64,000 nt of DNA from Marivirga arenosa (GTDB taxonomy: Bacteria; Bacteroidota; Bacteroidia; Cytophagales; Cyclobacteriaceae), in contig NZ_CP129968.2 in the NCBI RefSeq assembly GCF_030503875.2, positions 1,948,001 through 2,012,000 of the forward strand, written 5' to 3'. The notes below the pieces were generated by a model that saw only the letters and a list, made by a program, of their open reading frames with translations, did no database searches and had not been told where the DNA came from. Shown piece after piece: positions 55,655 through 64,000 of this stretch. A program made the position numbers and the translations under genes. Numbering within the stretch: the stretch's first letter is position 1; every line of letters starts with the position of its first letter.

Positions 55655-55820
55655 ATTTATCGTATCTGATTTTTAATCTTATGAAGGTAATTAGCATGCC
55701 TACAGCCTAACATTGATTTTACAATTATTTATTTTTCCGAAACCTATATGAACTGCTAAATTGATGCAAAGTGACTGCTCAATTGATAATGAAAATCAAA
55801 TATATTAGGTCTATAGTCAA

Positions 55821-56558
55821 CTAATAGCCAGCTAATTTGATTATTTCAATAGGTGATAGCTTACTTAATTCTAAAATGTTCTTGCCTGATTCATTCATAA
55901 TTTTTCTAACCAAGAAGTTACCACTACGATAGCCAATTGATGTTCTGCCATCAGGATGCTCAAACATCCATATTTGGTAGTTTGCATGTTTAGGTAATGC
56001 CATAATTTCTTTGATCCAAGAATCTCCATCCGTGCCTTCTGGCATATGGTTTTCTTCAAAAATGGCACCAGTATATTCTTCAGCAAATACTTCAGCTAAA
56101 CCTTCATTGACTATAGCTATGGTAATGCCAGGACCAAACTTATTATCTTGAATAGCCCATCCTCTCGAAAGGTGATGAAATTCATGGTATAGAGTAGATT
56201 TCAAGCCTATTTCAACCGCTGAAGACAAGCCCCCATCAAAAGTATTAGAAATTTGAATGGCCACAACTGCGGGTGAATTGGATTCCGTTCTGCCAGTGAC
56301 ACCACCAACATTATTTAAATTCCAATCTACAATTTCTACAATAAGCTGAATGTCATTAGGCACATTGGGTAGTAGAGCTTTTACCTCCATATAGGCACTA
56401 GAGATATTCTCTTCAATTGTTTGCTTTTCAATTTGTGAAAATTGAGTTGTTGTTTCCTGGAATACTACATCTAATCCTGCTTTGTTAGATTTGTCAGAGT
56501 TGCAAGAACCCAAGATAAATAAGGGAATTGCCAGTAGAGTGATTTTAAGAATATTCAT
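55821..56558 (-). CDS. DUF2268-type zinc metalloprotease lipoprotein
   Basis: A 245-residue envelope lipoprotein with lipobox ILGSCN (Cys19). It has the zinc motif TLYHEFHHLSRG, a HExxH variant where HEFHH gives the two histidines and Glu, with a later Glu-containing NEGLAEVFAEEY as third ligand. DUF2268 proteins are predicted zinc proteases. It is the last gene of the minus-strand operon starting at 60547, 67 bp after the NTF2-like gene. Substrate is unknown. Confidence 0.8.
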   Translation of the reverse strand: MNILKITLLAIPLFILGSCNSDKSNKAGLDVVFQETTTQFSQIEKQTIEENISSAYMEVKALLPNVPNDIQLIVEIVDWNLNNVGGVTGRTESNSPAVVAIQISNTFDGGLSSAVEIGLKSTLYHEFHHLSRGWAIQDNKFGPGITIAIVNEGLAEVFAEEYTGAIFEENHMPEGTDGDSWIKEIMALPKHANYQIWMFEHPDGRTSIGYRSGNFLVRKIMNESGKNILELSKLSPIEIIKLAGY

Positions 56559-56625
56559 TTTATGATTTTCAAGGGAGACTGCTTAGATACTTAAATGTTA
56601 CATATTGTATTAGAATTTCTGCTTA

Positions 56626-57093
56626 CTACCAGTATTCTATTATGCGTGGAATTTTACCATTTTTGAACTCAAAGAGCGTCATCTGTAATTCGCTTTTTAC
56701 TACAACATCATTCTTTTTCTCGAGAAAGCGCTTTTGTACTGTGGCTGCGTTTACACCTAGTATTGTGTTTTCTATCTTGTAACCTACTATTCTGCCATCA
56801 TAATTGCCTTGCTCAAGATTCCAGAAAGCACTTTTATATAGGCTTTCACGAGTATATTGGCTATCAAATCTTGTGTGAGTATAGGTGAAATCGGCTGTAA
56901 ATAGAGCAAATGCCTGATCGATTTCGGAGATAGTAGAGCCTGCCTGAAACAATTGTGTATGCAAGGCATAATACTTGTCCAAAATGCTTTGTAGTGAATT
57001 TTGATGAGTTATAGTTTTTTCTTGCGCACTTAATGGTATTATTGAGGTAATATATAAACCTAGCCTTAGGAATTGTATTGAGATTTTTAACAT
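56626..57093 (-). CDS. Secreted NTF2/SnoaL-like protein
   Basis: A 155-residue protein with a signal peptide (ending PLSAQ) and an NTF2-like alpha-plus-beta barrel: long N-terminal helix, then FALFTADFTYTHTRFDSQYTRESLY and the strands IVGYKIENTIL, VVVKSELQMTLFEFKNGKIPRI. Such folds bind small hydrophobic molecules or act as isomerases or hydrolases; no catalytic pair is evident. It lies 30 bp after the metallo-hydrolase gene in the operon. Confidence 0.65.
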   Translation of the reverse strand: MLKISIQFLRLGLYITSIIPLSAQEKTITHQNSLQSILDKYYALHTQLFQAGSTISEIDQAFALFTADFTYTHTRFDSQYTRESLYKSAFWNLEQGNYDGRIVGYKIENTILGVNAATVQKRFLEKKNDVVVKSELQMTLFEFKNGKIPRIIEYW

Positions 57094-57123
57094 AATGAAT
57101 TCGTTTAAGGTGAGTGAAGCTCT

Positions 57124-58080
57124 TTATATTTTGGACTTTTGATAGAGCAAGGCTAGTAAATGGTCAATTTCGACATCGAAATGTGGATAGGCCTCAACAT
57201 AGCGCGCTGGTAAATTCCTTTTAATAATAGTAAGGCTTATATCTTTATCTATGCCTTCGCTATGATGCATTTCTAACTGTTCCCAAACATAGCTGAGGAA
57301 GGCCAAATCTCGCTTAACAGAGACTATGGATGTAGCTTGGCCATGACCTATTAAGATAATTGCAGGATTTAGTGTAATTACCTTTTCCAAAGTAGCTAGT
57401 AAAACAGGTATTTCGGTTTGGTCGGTAACGATAGGCATCCAATCAGAGCTTAAGATGTCTCCAGCGACCATGATACGCTTCTTTGGGAACCATAGCATCA
57501 GATCAGAATCAGCATGGGCTCCTTCAGTTAAAATGAATTCTACTTTGAATTCTCCCAGCTTCAATTTCTTTTCTTTTGACATCAATTTGTTAGGATACAG
57601 CAGTTGCGTATTAGCTGTTGCGCTATTGGTCAGCTTTGAAAAAAAGGCCACATCTGATTCACCATATTTCTTCATTTCTTCAAATGCCTGCTTAGCAGTA
57701 ATTATTTGATCTACCTCTGATGAGAAGGCTGCATTACCAAGCCAATGATCTGCATGGCTGTGTGAGTTTATGATCCATTTTACCGGCAAGTCGGTAACTG
57801 TTGTAATTAAAGCTTTGATCTGAACTCCAATCTCCTGTGAAGCCCCAGTATCAAAAAGCAAAACACCTTCTTCGGTTATGATGAAATGCATATTGGAATT
57901 CCATCCTTTATTTTCTGCGTTGGGTAGACCTTTGGCAGGAGCCACAATACTGTAAACCTGATCAGTAATCTTTGTTAATCTCAGCGTTGAAGATTCATTG
58001 CTTCGGGGTGATAGAAAGATCATTATCCAAGGGAAGAAATATGCCAGGATAAGCTTCAACATATAGCTTAGTTTGATCAT
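57124..58080 (-). CDS. Metallo-beta-lactamase-fold hydrolase, exported
   Basis: A 318-residue MBL-fold enzyme. The N-terminus is a signal peptide or anchor (LILAYFFPWIMIF). The metal motif is NSHSHADHWLGN, with a further His in TEGAHADSDLMLWFP and an Asp in MVAGDILSSD. The closing His is in IGHGQAT. It resembles the class B-like periplasmic hydrolases of broad substrate range; true beta-lactamase activity is not shown. It is third in the operon, 21 bp after the esterase gene. Confidence 0.88.
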   Translation of the reverse strand: MIKLSYMLKLILAYFFPWIMIFLSPRSNESSTLRLTKITDQVYSIVAPAKGLPNAENKGWNSNMHFIITEEGVLLFDTGASQEIGVQIKALITTVTDLPVKWIINSHSHADHWLGNAAFSSEVDQIITAKQAFEEMKKYGESDVAFFSKLTNSATANTQLLYPNKLMSKEKKLKLGEFKVEFILTEGAHADSDLMLWFPKKRIMVAGDILSSDWMPIVTDQTEIPVLLATLEKVITLNPAIILIGHGQATSIVSVKRDLAFLSYVWEQLEMHHSEGIDKDISLTIIKRNLPARYVEAYPHFDVEIDHLLALLYQKSKI

Positions 58081-58101
58081 TGGTATTCTTTTATAAGTTT
58101 A

Positions 58102-59307
58102 TCAATTAGTACTTTTTAATTTTTTTAGCATCTCAAAGGCATGGCTGCTCTCAGGGTTTAATTTTAAGGCCTTTTGATAATATGATATGGCTAAATCGTT
58201 TTCACCTAATCGAGCATATGCTTCTGCTAAGCTGTCAAAGGCATTTGCTGAAGTGGGATATAATTCAGTATTGAGTATAAAAAAGGCCAGTCCAGCTGTT
58301 TGATCCTTCGAGTTTTGGAGCAAGTGGTAACCAATTCTATTAACCAAGGCTTCTGGTGGACTAAAGGGGTAATGGAGTCTCTTTGAAAGAGTAGCGAAAT
58401 GAGCTTTGAGTGACTCAGCACTTTCTACATGTCTATAATTGACGTCATAGCCTTCAAATAGACAGCTAATACCTTCATAAAAGGCTATAGGCGGTACAGA
58501 GGCATGATTTTCATTGTCAAAATATTGGTATGTCCCAAGAAATGGACCTAGAGACCTGCTTTTTAGGGTTTCATAAAAGCGGATATGCCTATCTCTATTT
58601 CGGATGTTTCGCTTACCCCAATTTGCTGTAGCTATATAAATAAATCGATCAAAGGTTTTTTCAGTAACAGCATTTATTTTTTTATCCATTGTTTCGGCAT
58701 CCCATGTGCCAAAGCTAGGATCAATAGCAAGAAAGGCATGGAACTTACTTTCAGCCTGCAGATAAGCGTGTGTGGCAAATAAGCCGCCTAGAGAATGACC
58801 AAAAAGAATGCGATAGGGAGCAGTTCTATATTCTTGGTCAATCAACGGAATTAATTCATTTTCAAGAAATTGCAAGAAAATTCCAGCTCCACCTGTTTCA
58901 TTAGGTCGTGTAGTGATAATTTTATCAGGTGTAAAATCTCTTTGCCTCTTGCTACTCCTAATACCCACTACTACCATTTCTGGAATCTGTAGATTACCAT
59001 TTAGTCCGGCACTCATGTAGTTTACCATGCCCGTTGCCGACTGAAAGTGAAGGTGGCCATCTAATAGTATTAGCAAAGGATATTTTTTATAAGCAGCACC
59101 CTGGTCTTCGTAGGAGGCAGGTAGGTTTATCCAGTACTCTTTTTCTTCATTTAAATAGACGGATTTAACCTTCTTTTTTATACCAAGCGTTATGCTGTTT
59201 GTCTCTTGTCCCTTACAAGGCGTTAATACACTAAAGCAACACAATAGTATAAAGAGCTTAATTTTTAGATAATTTTTGAGCGAACTAGTATTCATTTCTT
59301 CTTGCAT
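58102..59307 (-). CDS. Secreted alpha/beta esterase with C-terminal TPR
   Basis: A 401-residue enzyme with a signal peptide (to about CKGQ). The core resembles Fes/IroE-type esterases: YPLLILLDGHLHF, the nucleophile elbow LFGHSLGGLFA (Ser of GHSLG) and a later DNENHASVPP giving the His. The last 70 residues contain two TPR units (YPTSANAFDSLAEAYARLGENDLAISYYQKAL). Siderophore or ester-linked compounds are typical substrates of this group. The gene overlaps the upstream lumazine-binding-like gene by 23 bp. An alternative start at MNTSS would shorten it by four residues. Confidence 0.85.
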   Translation of the reverse strand: MQEEMNTSSLKNYLKIKLFILLCCFSVLTPCKGQETNSITLGIKKKVKSVYLNEEKEYWINLPASYEDQGAAYKKYPLLILLDGHLHFQSATGMVNYMSAGLNGNLQIPEMVVVGIRSSKRQRDFTPDKIITTRPNETGGAGIFLQFLENELIPLIDQEYRTAPYRILFGHSLGGLFATHAYLQAESKFHAFLAIDPSFGTWDAETMDKKINAVTEKTFDRFIYIATANWGKRNIRNRDRHIRFYETLKSRSLGPFLGTYQYFDNENHASVPPIAFYEGISCLFEGYDVNYRHVESAESLKAHFATLSKRLHYPFSPPEALVNRIGYHLLQNSKDQTAGLAFFILNTELYPTSANAFDSLAEAYARLGENDLAISYYQKALKLNPESSHAFEMLKKLKSTN

Positions 59308-60547
59308 CTTTATAGAGCCAAAACATATTTACAATTCTCCATTGCCCTTTTATTTTTGCCAAATGTAAATACTCGTACCAGTTGTCAGAAACTAGCTTTA
59401 CTGAAGCTGCTTTTTGGTAGGCATCCAAGATGGTTACTGACTGTTGTGGGTGGGTTGGGAATTTGGTACCAGATTGATTCCATGATTCAGCAAAATCAAT
59501 CATTTGCTGATAAGTGGTTTCTCGTAGGACTTCTTCATTTTCTCTAAAATCCCATCCTATGGTACGCTTCGCTAGCTGCTCATGCATTACTTCTTCCATA
59601 ATTTCAGGCTTTAGCTGCTGCAAGGCGATGAGATATCCCATGGCTACGCGTTTGATAGCTACTGAATCAGCTGCTGAAATAGGAGGCGCCTTCACGGCAT
59701 ACACATTGGAGAAATCTTCGCGTTCATTTAACAAGCTGTCATTCACATCATAAACAGCTCTTCCAATTTGATTCCCCTCGGCATCATAGGTCTTTCGTCC
59801 GATGGCGAATCCCCACTGATTTAAAGTAAGCTCATCTGATTGGTTATGGTAAGTATAACGAATATGGTTGTCATTTTTATCGTAAGTGTCTTGATATGAG
59901 GCCACTCCTGATTCATTGTCAACGACCTTGAGTTGTTCATCAAGATTGTAGTTGGCTTGTGGGAAACCGTTTTTGTCATATACTATGCCTGTGGTGCCAA
60001 AGGAAAAGTACGGTGAGATACTTACGGCCGAATCTGCCAAATTATAGCGTTTTTCTATCACCATTTTTTTATGCTTGCTCCATTGATAGCTATGTATGCC
60101 CCAGTTAGATTCCATCGTTCGATCTTCTAAATCAAAAAACTCTAAACTGGTGACAAATCCTTTTTTATCATATGTAAAAACTTCCTTGTAAACACCCCGT
60201 TCGTTGGCGATGCGTTTGCCATTAGGGTCATAAAAGGTTCTTACCTCTTGATTATGAAGGTAGTTAATCATGACTTTGTAAGCATCAAAGGTGGTTAAAG
60301 GATGCTGACGCTGAGAGTTATAATGGTGATTGACAATTTCAACTAATTGATCATTATGAAAAGTGAACTTATAATGAGAGCTTGTGTCAGCTTCAGTTTT
60401 TGAAATAGGATAGATTCCTTTAATGGGGACATGCGGTGAAACATGATTGTAGGCAAGATGACGGTAGTATTTTGTTTTAAGCTTGTCTTGTGCGACCAGG
60501 CTAATACCGGAAAGCAACAGGCAGAGGGTTATAATATATTTAATCAT
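59285..60547 (-). CDS. Exported YD-like repeat protein with lumazine-binding-like domain
   Basis: A 420-residue protein with a signal peptide (ending ISLVAQ). The middle holds repeated YDKKGF, YDKNGFPQA, YDKNDNHI and YDAEGNQIGRAVYD units like RHS/YD repeats, which form short strand pairs. The C-terminal domain (about 295-415) has ISAADSVAIKRVAMGYL and YLHLAKIKGQWRIVNMFW, typical of the NTF2-related lumazine-binding family. It is first in the five-gene operon, opposite the LytS-type kinase. Function is unknown. Confidence 0.7.
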   Translation of the reverse strand: MIKYIITLCLLLSGISLVAQDKLKTKYYRHLAYNHVSPHVPIKGIYPISKTEADTSSHYKFTFHNDQLVEIVNHHYNSQRQHPLTTFDAYKVMINYLHNQEVRTFYDPNGKRIANERGVYKEVFTYDKKGFVTSLEFFDLEDRTMESNWGIHSYQWSKHKKMVIEKRYNLADSAVSISPYFSFGTTGIVYDKNGFPQANYNLDEQLKVVDNESGVASYQDTYDKNDNHIRYTYHNQSDELTLNQWGFAIGRKTYDAEGNQIGRAVYDVNDSLLNEREDFSNVYAVKAPPISAADSVAIKRVAMGYLIALQQLKPEIMEEVMHEQLAKRTIGWDFRENEEVLRETTYQQMIDFAESWNQSGTKFPTHPQQSVTILDAYQKAASVKLVSDNWYEYLHLAKIKGQWRIVNMFWLYKDARRNEY

Positions 60548-60680
60548 CTGATTATTTTTTGATGTAGCACAAAGAAATTAAAAGAAAGAATAGCTAAATA
60601 CATGTGAAGATTGATAGCCTTCTTAAGACTACGGAGAGGCTTTTTAAACATGATATGCTCTTGATTGCCATCAAAAGGCT

Positions 60681-60711
60681 TTCTGTCTACTTTCATAAAC
60701 CTTCTGTCTAC
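60681..60711. promoter_or_regulatory. Phased direct repeats, predicted LytTR site
   Basis: TTCTGTCTAC occurs at 60681-60690 and 60702-60711, starts exactly 21 bp apart, between the divergent hydrolase operon and the kinase gene. LytTR regulators bind pairs of about 9-bp direct repeats with this spacing. The LytTR gene is 1.1 kb away, so autoregulation and operon control are likely. Confidence 0.6.
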
Positions 60712-60769
60712 AAAAGAAAATCTATAGTTTAAATTTCCCTATGTTTATGGATTGCTATAAAATTGAGAA

Positions 60770-61813
60770 ATGCTTAAAACAAAATATTTGCTAAATACCG
60801 TTGGCAGTCATGCCATTTTCTGGTCCTTAATTTTTAGCTTTTTTGTAGTACCTACATTGGGTTATCAAGAGCAAAAACTAGCTTATATAGGAGCTTATGC
60901 TAGCAAGCTTTTACCGCAGATGATTTTGGCCTATGGCATGCTTTTTATTTTGGTTCCCTATGTTTTAAATCGCTACGGAAAAGTACTTTTCGGGATAAGT
61001 GTTGGGATTAGCCTTTATCTTTCTTTTATTCTATACACATTTATCCGTTACTACGGGTTTGAACGGATATTTCCAGAGTATTACAGATTGCCACCTGAGG
61101 TAGACTTTTGGTGGCGTGCCACTGATTTTCACTATTTTGCTCAAAATGCTATTTGGTTTCTCTTTCCTGCGGTTATTTTTATGTCGGTTCGCTATTATAA
61201 GCATCAACGTGAGGCACTTGAACTTCGTGAGCAAAAGAAAAGTGCTGAGCTTAATGCTTTGAAAAATCAACTGAACCCTCATTTCTTATTTAATACGCTT
61301 AATAACCTATATGCTCTGACACTAAAAAAGTCAGATCAGGCACCAGAGGTGATAGCCAAACTTTCGGAAATGCTAGATTACATCTTATATAGGTGTAACG
61401 AGGAATATGTCCCATTAAAAGATGAATTGAATCTATTGAATAACTATATTGCTCTTGAGAAAGTGAGATATGGTAAACGAGTGAGCATCCAATTTGAGAG
61501 TAGGGTAGAGCAGCGAGTAAAAATAGCTCCTCTGTTATTAATAACTTTTTTTGAAAATGCATTTAAACATGGTGTGAGTCAGGAAATAAAACAGGCAAAA
61601 ATACATGCTATGCTTGAAGCCGATAGTGAGCTGATAAAATTTAGTATTACAAATACAGTTACCTCACATAAGGCCGAAAGTGATGAAAGGCAAGCCATTG
61701 GACTTACCAATGTGCAGAAGCAACTGAGATTGATTTATCCCGAAAAGCATAAATTGATAGTGAAAGAGCATGGCGAACTTTTTATGGTAGAATTAAAGAT
61801 TGAGCTAAGATGA
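60770..61813 (+). CDS. LytS/YehU-type sensor histidine kinase
   Basis: A 347-residue membrane kinase. Four hydrophobic helices fill residues about 11-145 without a large extracellular domain. A coiled linker leads to the His_kinase motif LKNQLNPHFLFNTLNNLYALT with the phospho-accepting His. The ATPase domain has LITFFENAFKHGV and GLTNVQKQLRLIY. It signals to the LytTR regulator that overlaps its stop codon by four bases. The stimulus is unknown; few-TM kinases of this type sense lipids or membrane state in other genera. Confidence 0.93.
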   Translation: MLKTKYLLNTVGSHAIFWSLIFSFFVVPTLGYQEQKLAYIGAYASKLLPQMILAYGMLFILVPYVLNRYGKVLFGISVGISLYLSFILYTFIRYYGFERIFPEYYRLPPEVDFWWRATDFHYFAQNAIWFLFPAVIFMSVRYYKHQREALELREQKKSAELNALKNQLNPHFLFNTLNNLYALTLKKSDQAPEVIAKLSEMLDYILYRCNEEYVPLKDELNLLNNYIALEKVRYGKRVSIQFESRVEQRVKIAPLLLITFFENAFKHGVSQEIKQAKIHAMLEADSELIKFSITNTVTSHKAESDERQAIGLTNVQKQLRLIYPEKHKLIVKEHGELFMVELKIELR

Positions 61814-62520
61814 AATATAAGTGTCTGATTGTAGATGATGAAGAGCTTGCACGTGAACTTATAGTTACACATTTGTCACAGCTAGATCAGTTCAAAGTGG
61901 TAGCTACTTGTGAAAGTGCACTTGAAGCTAATAAGGTGCTCGCCAATAAGGAAGTAGACTTGCTTTTTTTAGACATAGAGATGCCTGTTTTAAAAGGGAC
62001 AGATTTTCTGAAAAGTCTTCATAAAGTACCTAAAGTAATTTTTACTACAGCATATCGCGATTATGCTTTGGAAGGATTTGAACTAAATGCAGTTGATTAC
62101 TTATTAAAGCCTATTGTTTTTGAACGCTTTTTTCAGGCTATTCAAAAGTTTTTAGAAAGTCAGCCATCTTCGGTACAAGCTTCTGAGTTAACGAAGACTG
62201 ATGAAATTAAGCAGGAGGACTATCTTTTTGTGCAAGCCAAGCGCAAAAACATAAAGATTCAGCTATCAGAGATTTTGTATATAGAAAGCCTTAAGGACTA
62301 TATTAGCATACATCTTAGAACTGACAATGTTCAGACAAAAGCTAGTATTAGCAGCTTTTATAAGAAATTAGATCATCGCTTTCTTCGCATACACCGCTCC
62401 TTTATTGTAAATAAAGATGTCATCACAGCCTTTACCAAACACGATATTGAAATTGGATCCACAGAGCTTCCAATAGGTGATAGTTATAAGCAGGAAGTCA
62501 TGCAGGCCTTGAGTATATAA
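61810..62520 (+). CDS. LytTR-family response regulator
   Basis: A 236-residue regulator. The receiver has the acidic pocket CLIVDDEELA, the phospho-accepting Asp in LLFLDIEMPVLKG and Lys in DYLLKPIVF. The C-terminal LytTR domain starts at about 135 and has YIESLKDYISIHL and FLRIHRSFIVNKD. It pairs with the adjacent kinase (ATGA overlap). It is the obvious binder of the phased repeats at 60681-60711. Confidence 0.94.
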   Translation: MKYKCLIVDDEELARELIVTHLSQLDQFKVVATCESALEANKVLANKEVDLLFLDIEMPVLKGTDFLKSLHKVPKVIFTTAYRDYALEGFELNAVDYLLKPIVFERFFQAIQKFLESQPSSVQASELTKTDEIKQEDYLFVQAKRKNIKIQLSEILYIESLKDYISIHLRTDNVQTKASISSFYKKLDHRFLRIHRSFIVNKDVITAFTKHDIEIGSTELPIGDSYKQEVMQALSI

Positions 62521-62941
62521 TAGGGAAATTTTTAATTATTAATTGTTGTATCAGATATCTAAAAAAGTGGAATTTTTACTCTAGCATTTAGCTTTCTTGA
62601 GAAAATTAAAATGCCTTTAATTTGAAGCAAGCACTGTGGTAATTATATAATCAAACAGACCGTTATACAAATTTTTAATAGAGGCTATCCCTAAAGCTGA
62701 TTATTAATTAGTAAAGAGGTATGTCATAGATACCAAAAGACCTGCTATGCAATAATTAAATCTTGGATGAAAAGAATCTTAAGAATAAAGCTAAAGTTTC
62801 CTATCCTCAACATATTAGACTATTTTCATTTTTAGCTAAATTATATGAAGAAACGGATTGATAAGAATATGCGAACGTTAATTAGATTTAAGCCTGCGTT
62901 GTGTAATCCTATAAGTATATAATTGAGATAAACTTCTACTT
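62521..62941. other. Gene-free AT-rich stretch
   Basis: No plausible gene on either strand. No terminator with a clear stem and T run was found after the LytTR gene. The segment near 62816 (TTAGACTATTTTC) recurs near 49706, upstream of the left repeat copy. Confidence 0.45.
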
Positions 62942-63233
62942 AAAATTAATTAATTTTTCTAATTTTAATATAGATTGTACTAATCCTTGCTAGCGATGCA
63001 AACCTACTACAAACTTCTGCTGCAGAATATTCAAGAACTCGTACCAATTAAGCAGGAGGATGTCTGCTTGATTGAAGAAGCCTTTAAACCCGTATATCTT
63101 AAAAAAAAGGATTTTTACCTTCGAAAACACGATAGGTCTAACTATATGAATTTTGTAGCTGATGGCTGTTTAAAAGTGTATTCTATAGGAGAGAATGATA
63201 TGGAGCATATTCTCCAGTTTGGAATTGAGGGGT
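62942..63233 (+). repeat. Direct repeat, right copy
   Basis: The right member of the pair with 50088-50378. It contains the upstream region and the first 79 codons of the intact Crp/Fnr gene. The two copies have the same orientation, so recombination between them would delete about 12.9 kb as a circle. Confidence 0.85.
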
Positions 63234-63592
63234 GGTGGGTAAACGATTTGTATTCCTACCTTACAGAAACGCCTTCAACTTTATTTATTCAAGCTATTAC
63301 AGATAGCGTAGTATTGCAGATACACCGTGATAGACTCAATCGCTTGTTTGATGAGGTTCCAATGATGGATAGATTTTTTAGAATAAAAACTCAAAACGGA
63401 TATGTGGCTCTTCAAGATCGTACAATACGAAACATGAGTCAGGCTGCCGAGCAACGTTATATTGAATTTGTAAACCGATATCGTGATATGGAACAACAAA
63501 TTCCCCAATATATGATTGCCTCTTACCTGGGCATTACTCCGGAACACTTAAGCGCTTTACGCAAAAAAATTGCTGATAATATTCGTTCTTAA
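62996..63592 (+). CDS. Crp/Fnr-family transcriptional regulator
   Basis: A 198-residue regulator with an N-terminal cNMP-type sensor (VADGCLKVYSIGENDMEHILQFGIEG) and a C-terminal helix-turn-helix (MIASYLGITPEHLSALRKKI). It is the intact source or survivor of the truncated copy at 50141. I chose ATG at 62996 because both copies have it, while the earlier TTG at 62987 is missing in the left copy. It lies 58 bp upstream of a secreted cyclase-family gene and probably regulates it. Confidence 0.9.
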   Translation: MQTYYKLLLQNIQELVPIKQEDVCLIEEAFKPVYLKKKDFYLRKHDRSNYMNFVADGCLKVYSIGENDMEHILQFGIEGWWVNDLYSYLTETPSTLFIQAITDSVVLQIHRDRLNRLFDEVPMMDRFFRIKTQNGYVALQDRTIRNMSQAAEQRYIEFVNRYRDMEQQIPQYMIASYLGITPEHLSALRKKIADNIRS

Positions 63593-63650
63593 GATATATT
63601 AATGAATGCTGAGTTCGTGATGTCCAACTTTGTTATCAAAAGTTAATATC

Positions 63651-64000
63651 ATGAAAGGAAAATTTTTAATTATCGCATTACTGTTTACCGTACCTGTTGT
63701 TAAGGCACAACAGACAGAAGCAGTTGGAGTAAGTCCGTGGGGTCCTGAAGATGAAATAGGAACCCTTAATATGATGTCTGAAGCTTCTAGGCTTCAAGTA
63801 TTGTTGCAGATTAGTTCTGGTAAAATTTATGATCTGAGTGTAGATTATTTTGTTGGTATGCCTAGTTTCCATTCCTTAGGAGACCCTGGCTATCAGTATT
63901 GGCTCACACATACACCTCATGGAACCATTGTGGATAATCCAAATGGGCGAGGAGAGGAGATGAACCAAAAAGTGAGCTATACTGGAGATGCAGTGTCCAT
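63651..64000 (+). CDS. Secreted cyclase-family protein (kynurenine formamidase-like), partial
   Basis: The open frame runs off the window end after 116 codons. It has a signal peptide (MKGKFLIIALLFTVPVVKAQ) and then the cyclase-family start: SPWGPEDEIGTLNMM, GKIYDLSVDYFVGMPSFH, GDPGYQYWLTHTPHG. These hydrolases (formerly called cyclases) cleave amides such as N-formylkynurenine, with metal-binding histidines further on; the usual HxGTHxD motif would lie beyond the edge. It follows the Crp-family gene by 58 bp. Confidence 0.8.
   Translation, partial: MKGKFLIIALLFTVPVVKAQQTEAVGVSPWGPEDEIGTLNMMSEASRLQVLLQISSGKIYDLSVDYFVGMPSFHSLGDPGYQYWLTHTPHGTIVDNPNGRGEEMNQKVSYTGDAVS

Noticed and set aside
49542..64000. 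tRNA-Arg as attachment site of the accessory region
   Set aside because: No second copy of the tRNA 3' end (GGTTCGACTCC) was seen to the right within the window, and there is no integrase, so this stays unproven.

Overview
The window looks like chromosomal DNA of a low-GC, free-living member of the Bacteroidota, most likely a Cytophagales marine type. This is inferred from gene content and from promoters of the Bacteroidota pattern (TTTG, 19-20 bp, TAnnTTTG) seen at the lysine-rich protein gene, rpsA and tRNA-Cys. Lipoproteins, outer-membrane barrels, a SpoIIE phosphatase with a sensor propeller and LytS/LytTR pairs fit the same group. There are no CRISPR arrays, complete insertion sequences or rRNA genes.

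Region 1 (0-11.8 kb) is the most unusual part. Five minus-strand genes are joined by 4-base overlaps or abutting stop/start codons: a 6-TM/HEAT/cNMP-like protein, a sensor-propeller SpoIIE phosphatase, a triple TIR-like protein, an nSTAND1 NTPase with a WD40 sensor, and an outer-membrane barrel. A SiaC-family (DUF1987) phosphoprotein is divergent from them and keeps the phospho-acceptor threonine at position 68. I read this as a candidate envelope-spanning partner-switching system coupled to a TIR/STAND module.

Region 2 (11.9-49.6 kb) is mostly core genome: an S41 protease, a PhzF-like protein, hemolysin III, groSL, rpsA, tRNA-Cys, a glutamate-synthase-like flavoprotein, mgsA, aroQ, xerD, kdsA-kdsD, fbaA, yaaA, thyA, a thiolase, a LolD-like ATPase, sucC and tRNA-Arg. 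An alpha-glucan set (GH31 alpha-glucosidase, MFS sugar transporter, GH13 lipoprotein) has a LacI-type operator upstream of the GH31 gene. A small variable patch at 23.5-27 kb holds a frameshifted membrane gene, an XRE-TM-lipobox-serine hydrolase fusion and REP-like palindromes.

Region 3 (49.6-64 kb) is accessory. It begins after tRNA-Arg with broken genes and is framed by a roughly 290-bp direct repeat (about 95% identical over its 259-bp core), which is the promoter and first half of a Crp/Fnr-family gene. The left copy is truncated and the right copy intact. Inside are a second decayed Crp gene, a truncated esterase, a deaminase, a serine hydrolase with SxxR instead of SxxK, a secreted haloalkane-dehalogenase-like enzyme next to its own Crp regulator, and a five-gene operon of exported proteins. 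That operon is divergent from a LytS/LytTR two-component pair, with 21-bp-phased direct repeats between them. The window ends inside a secreted cyclase-family gene.
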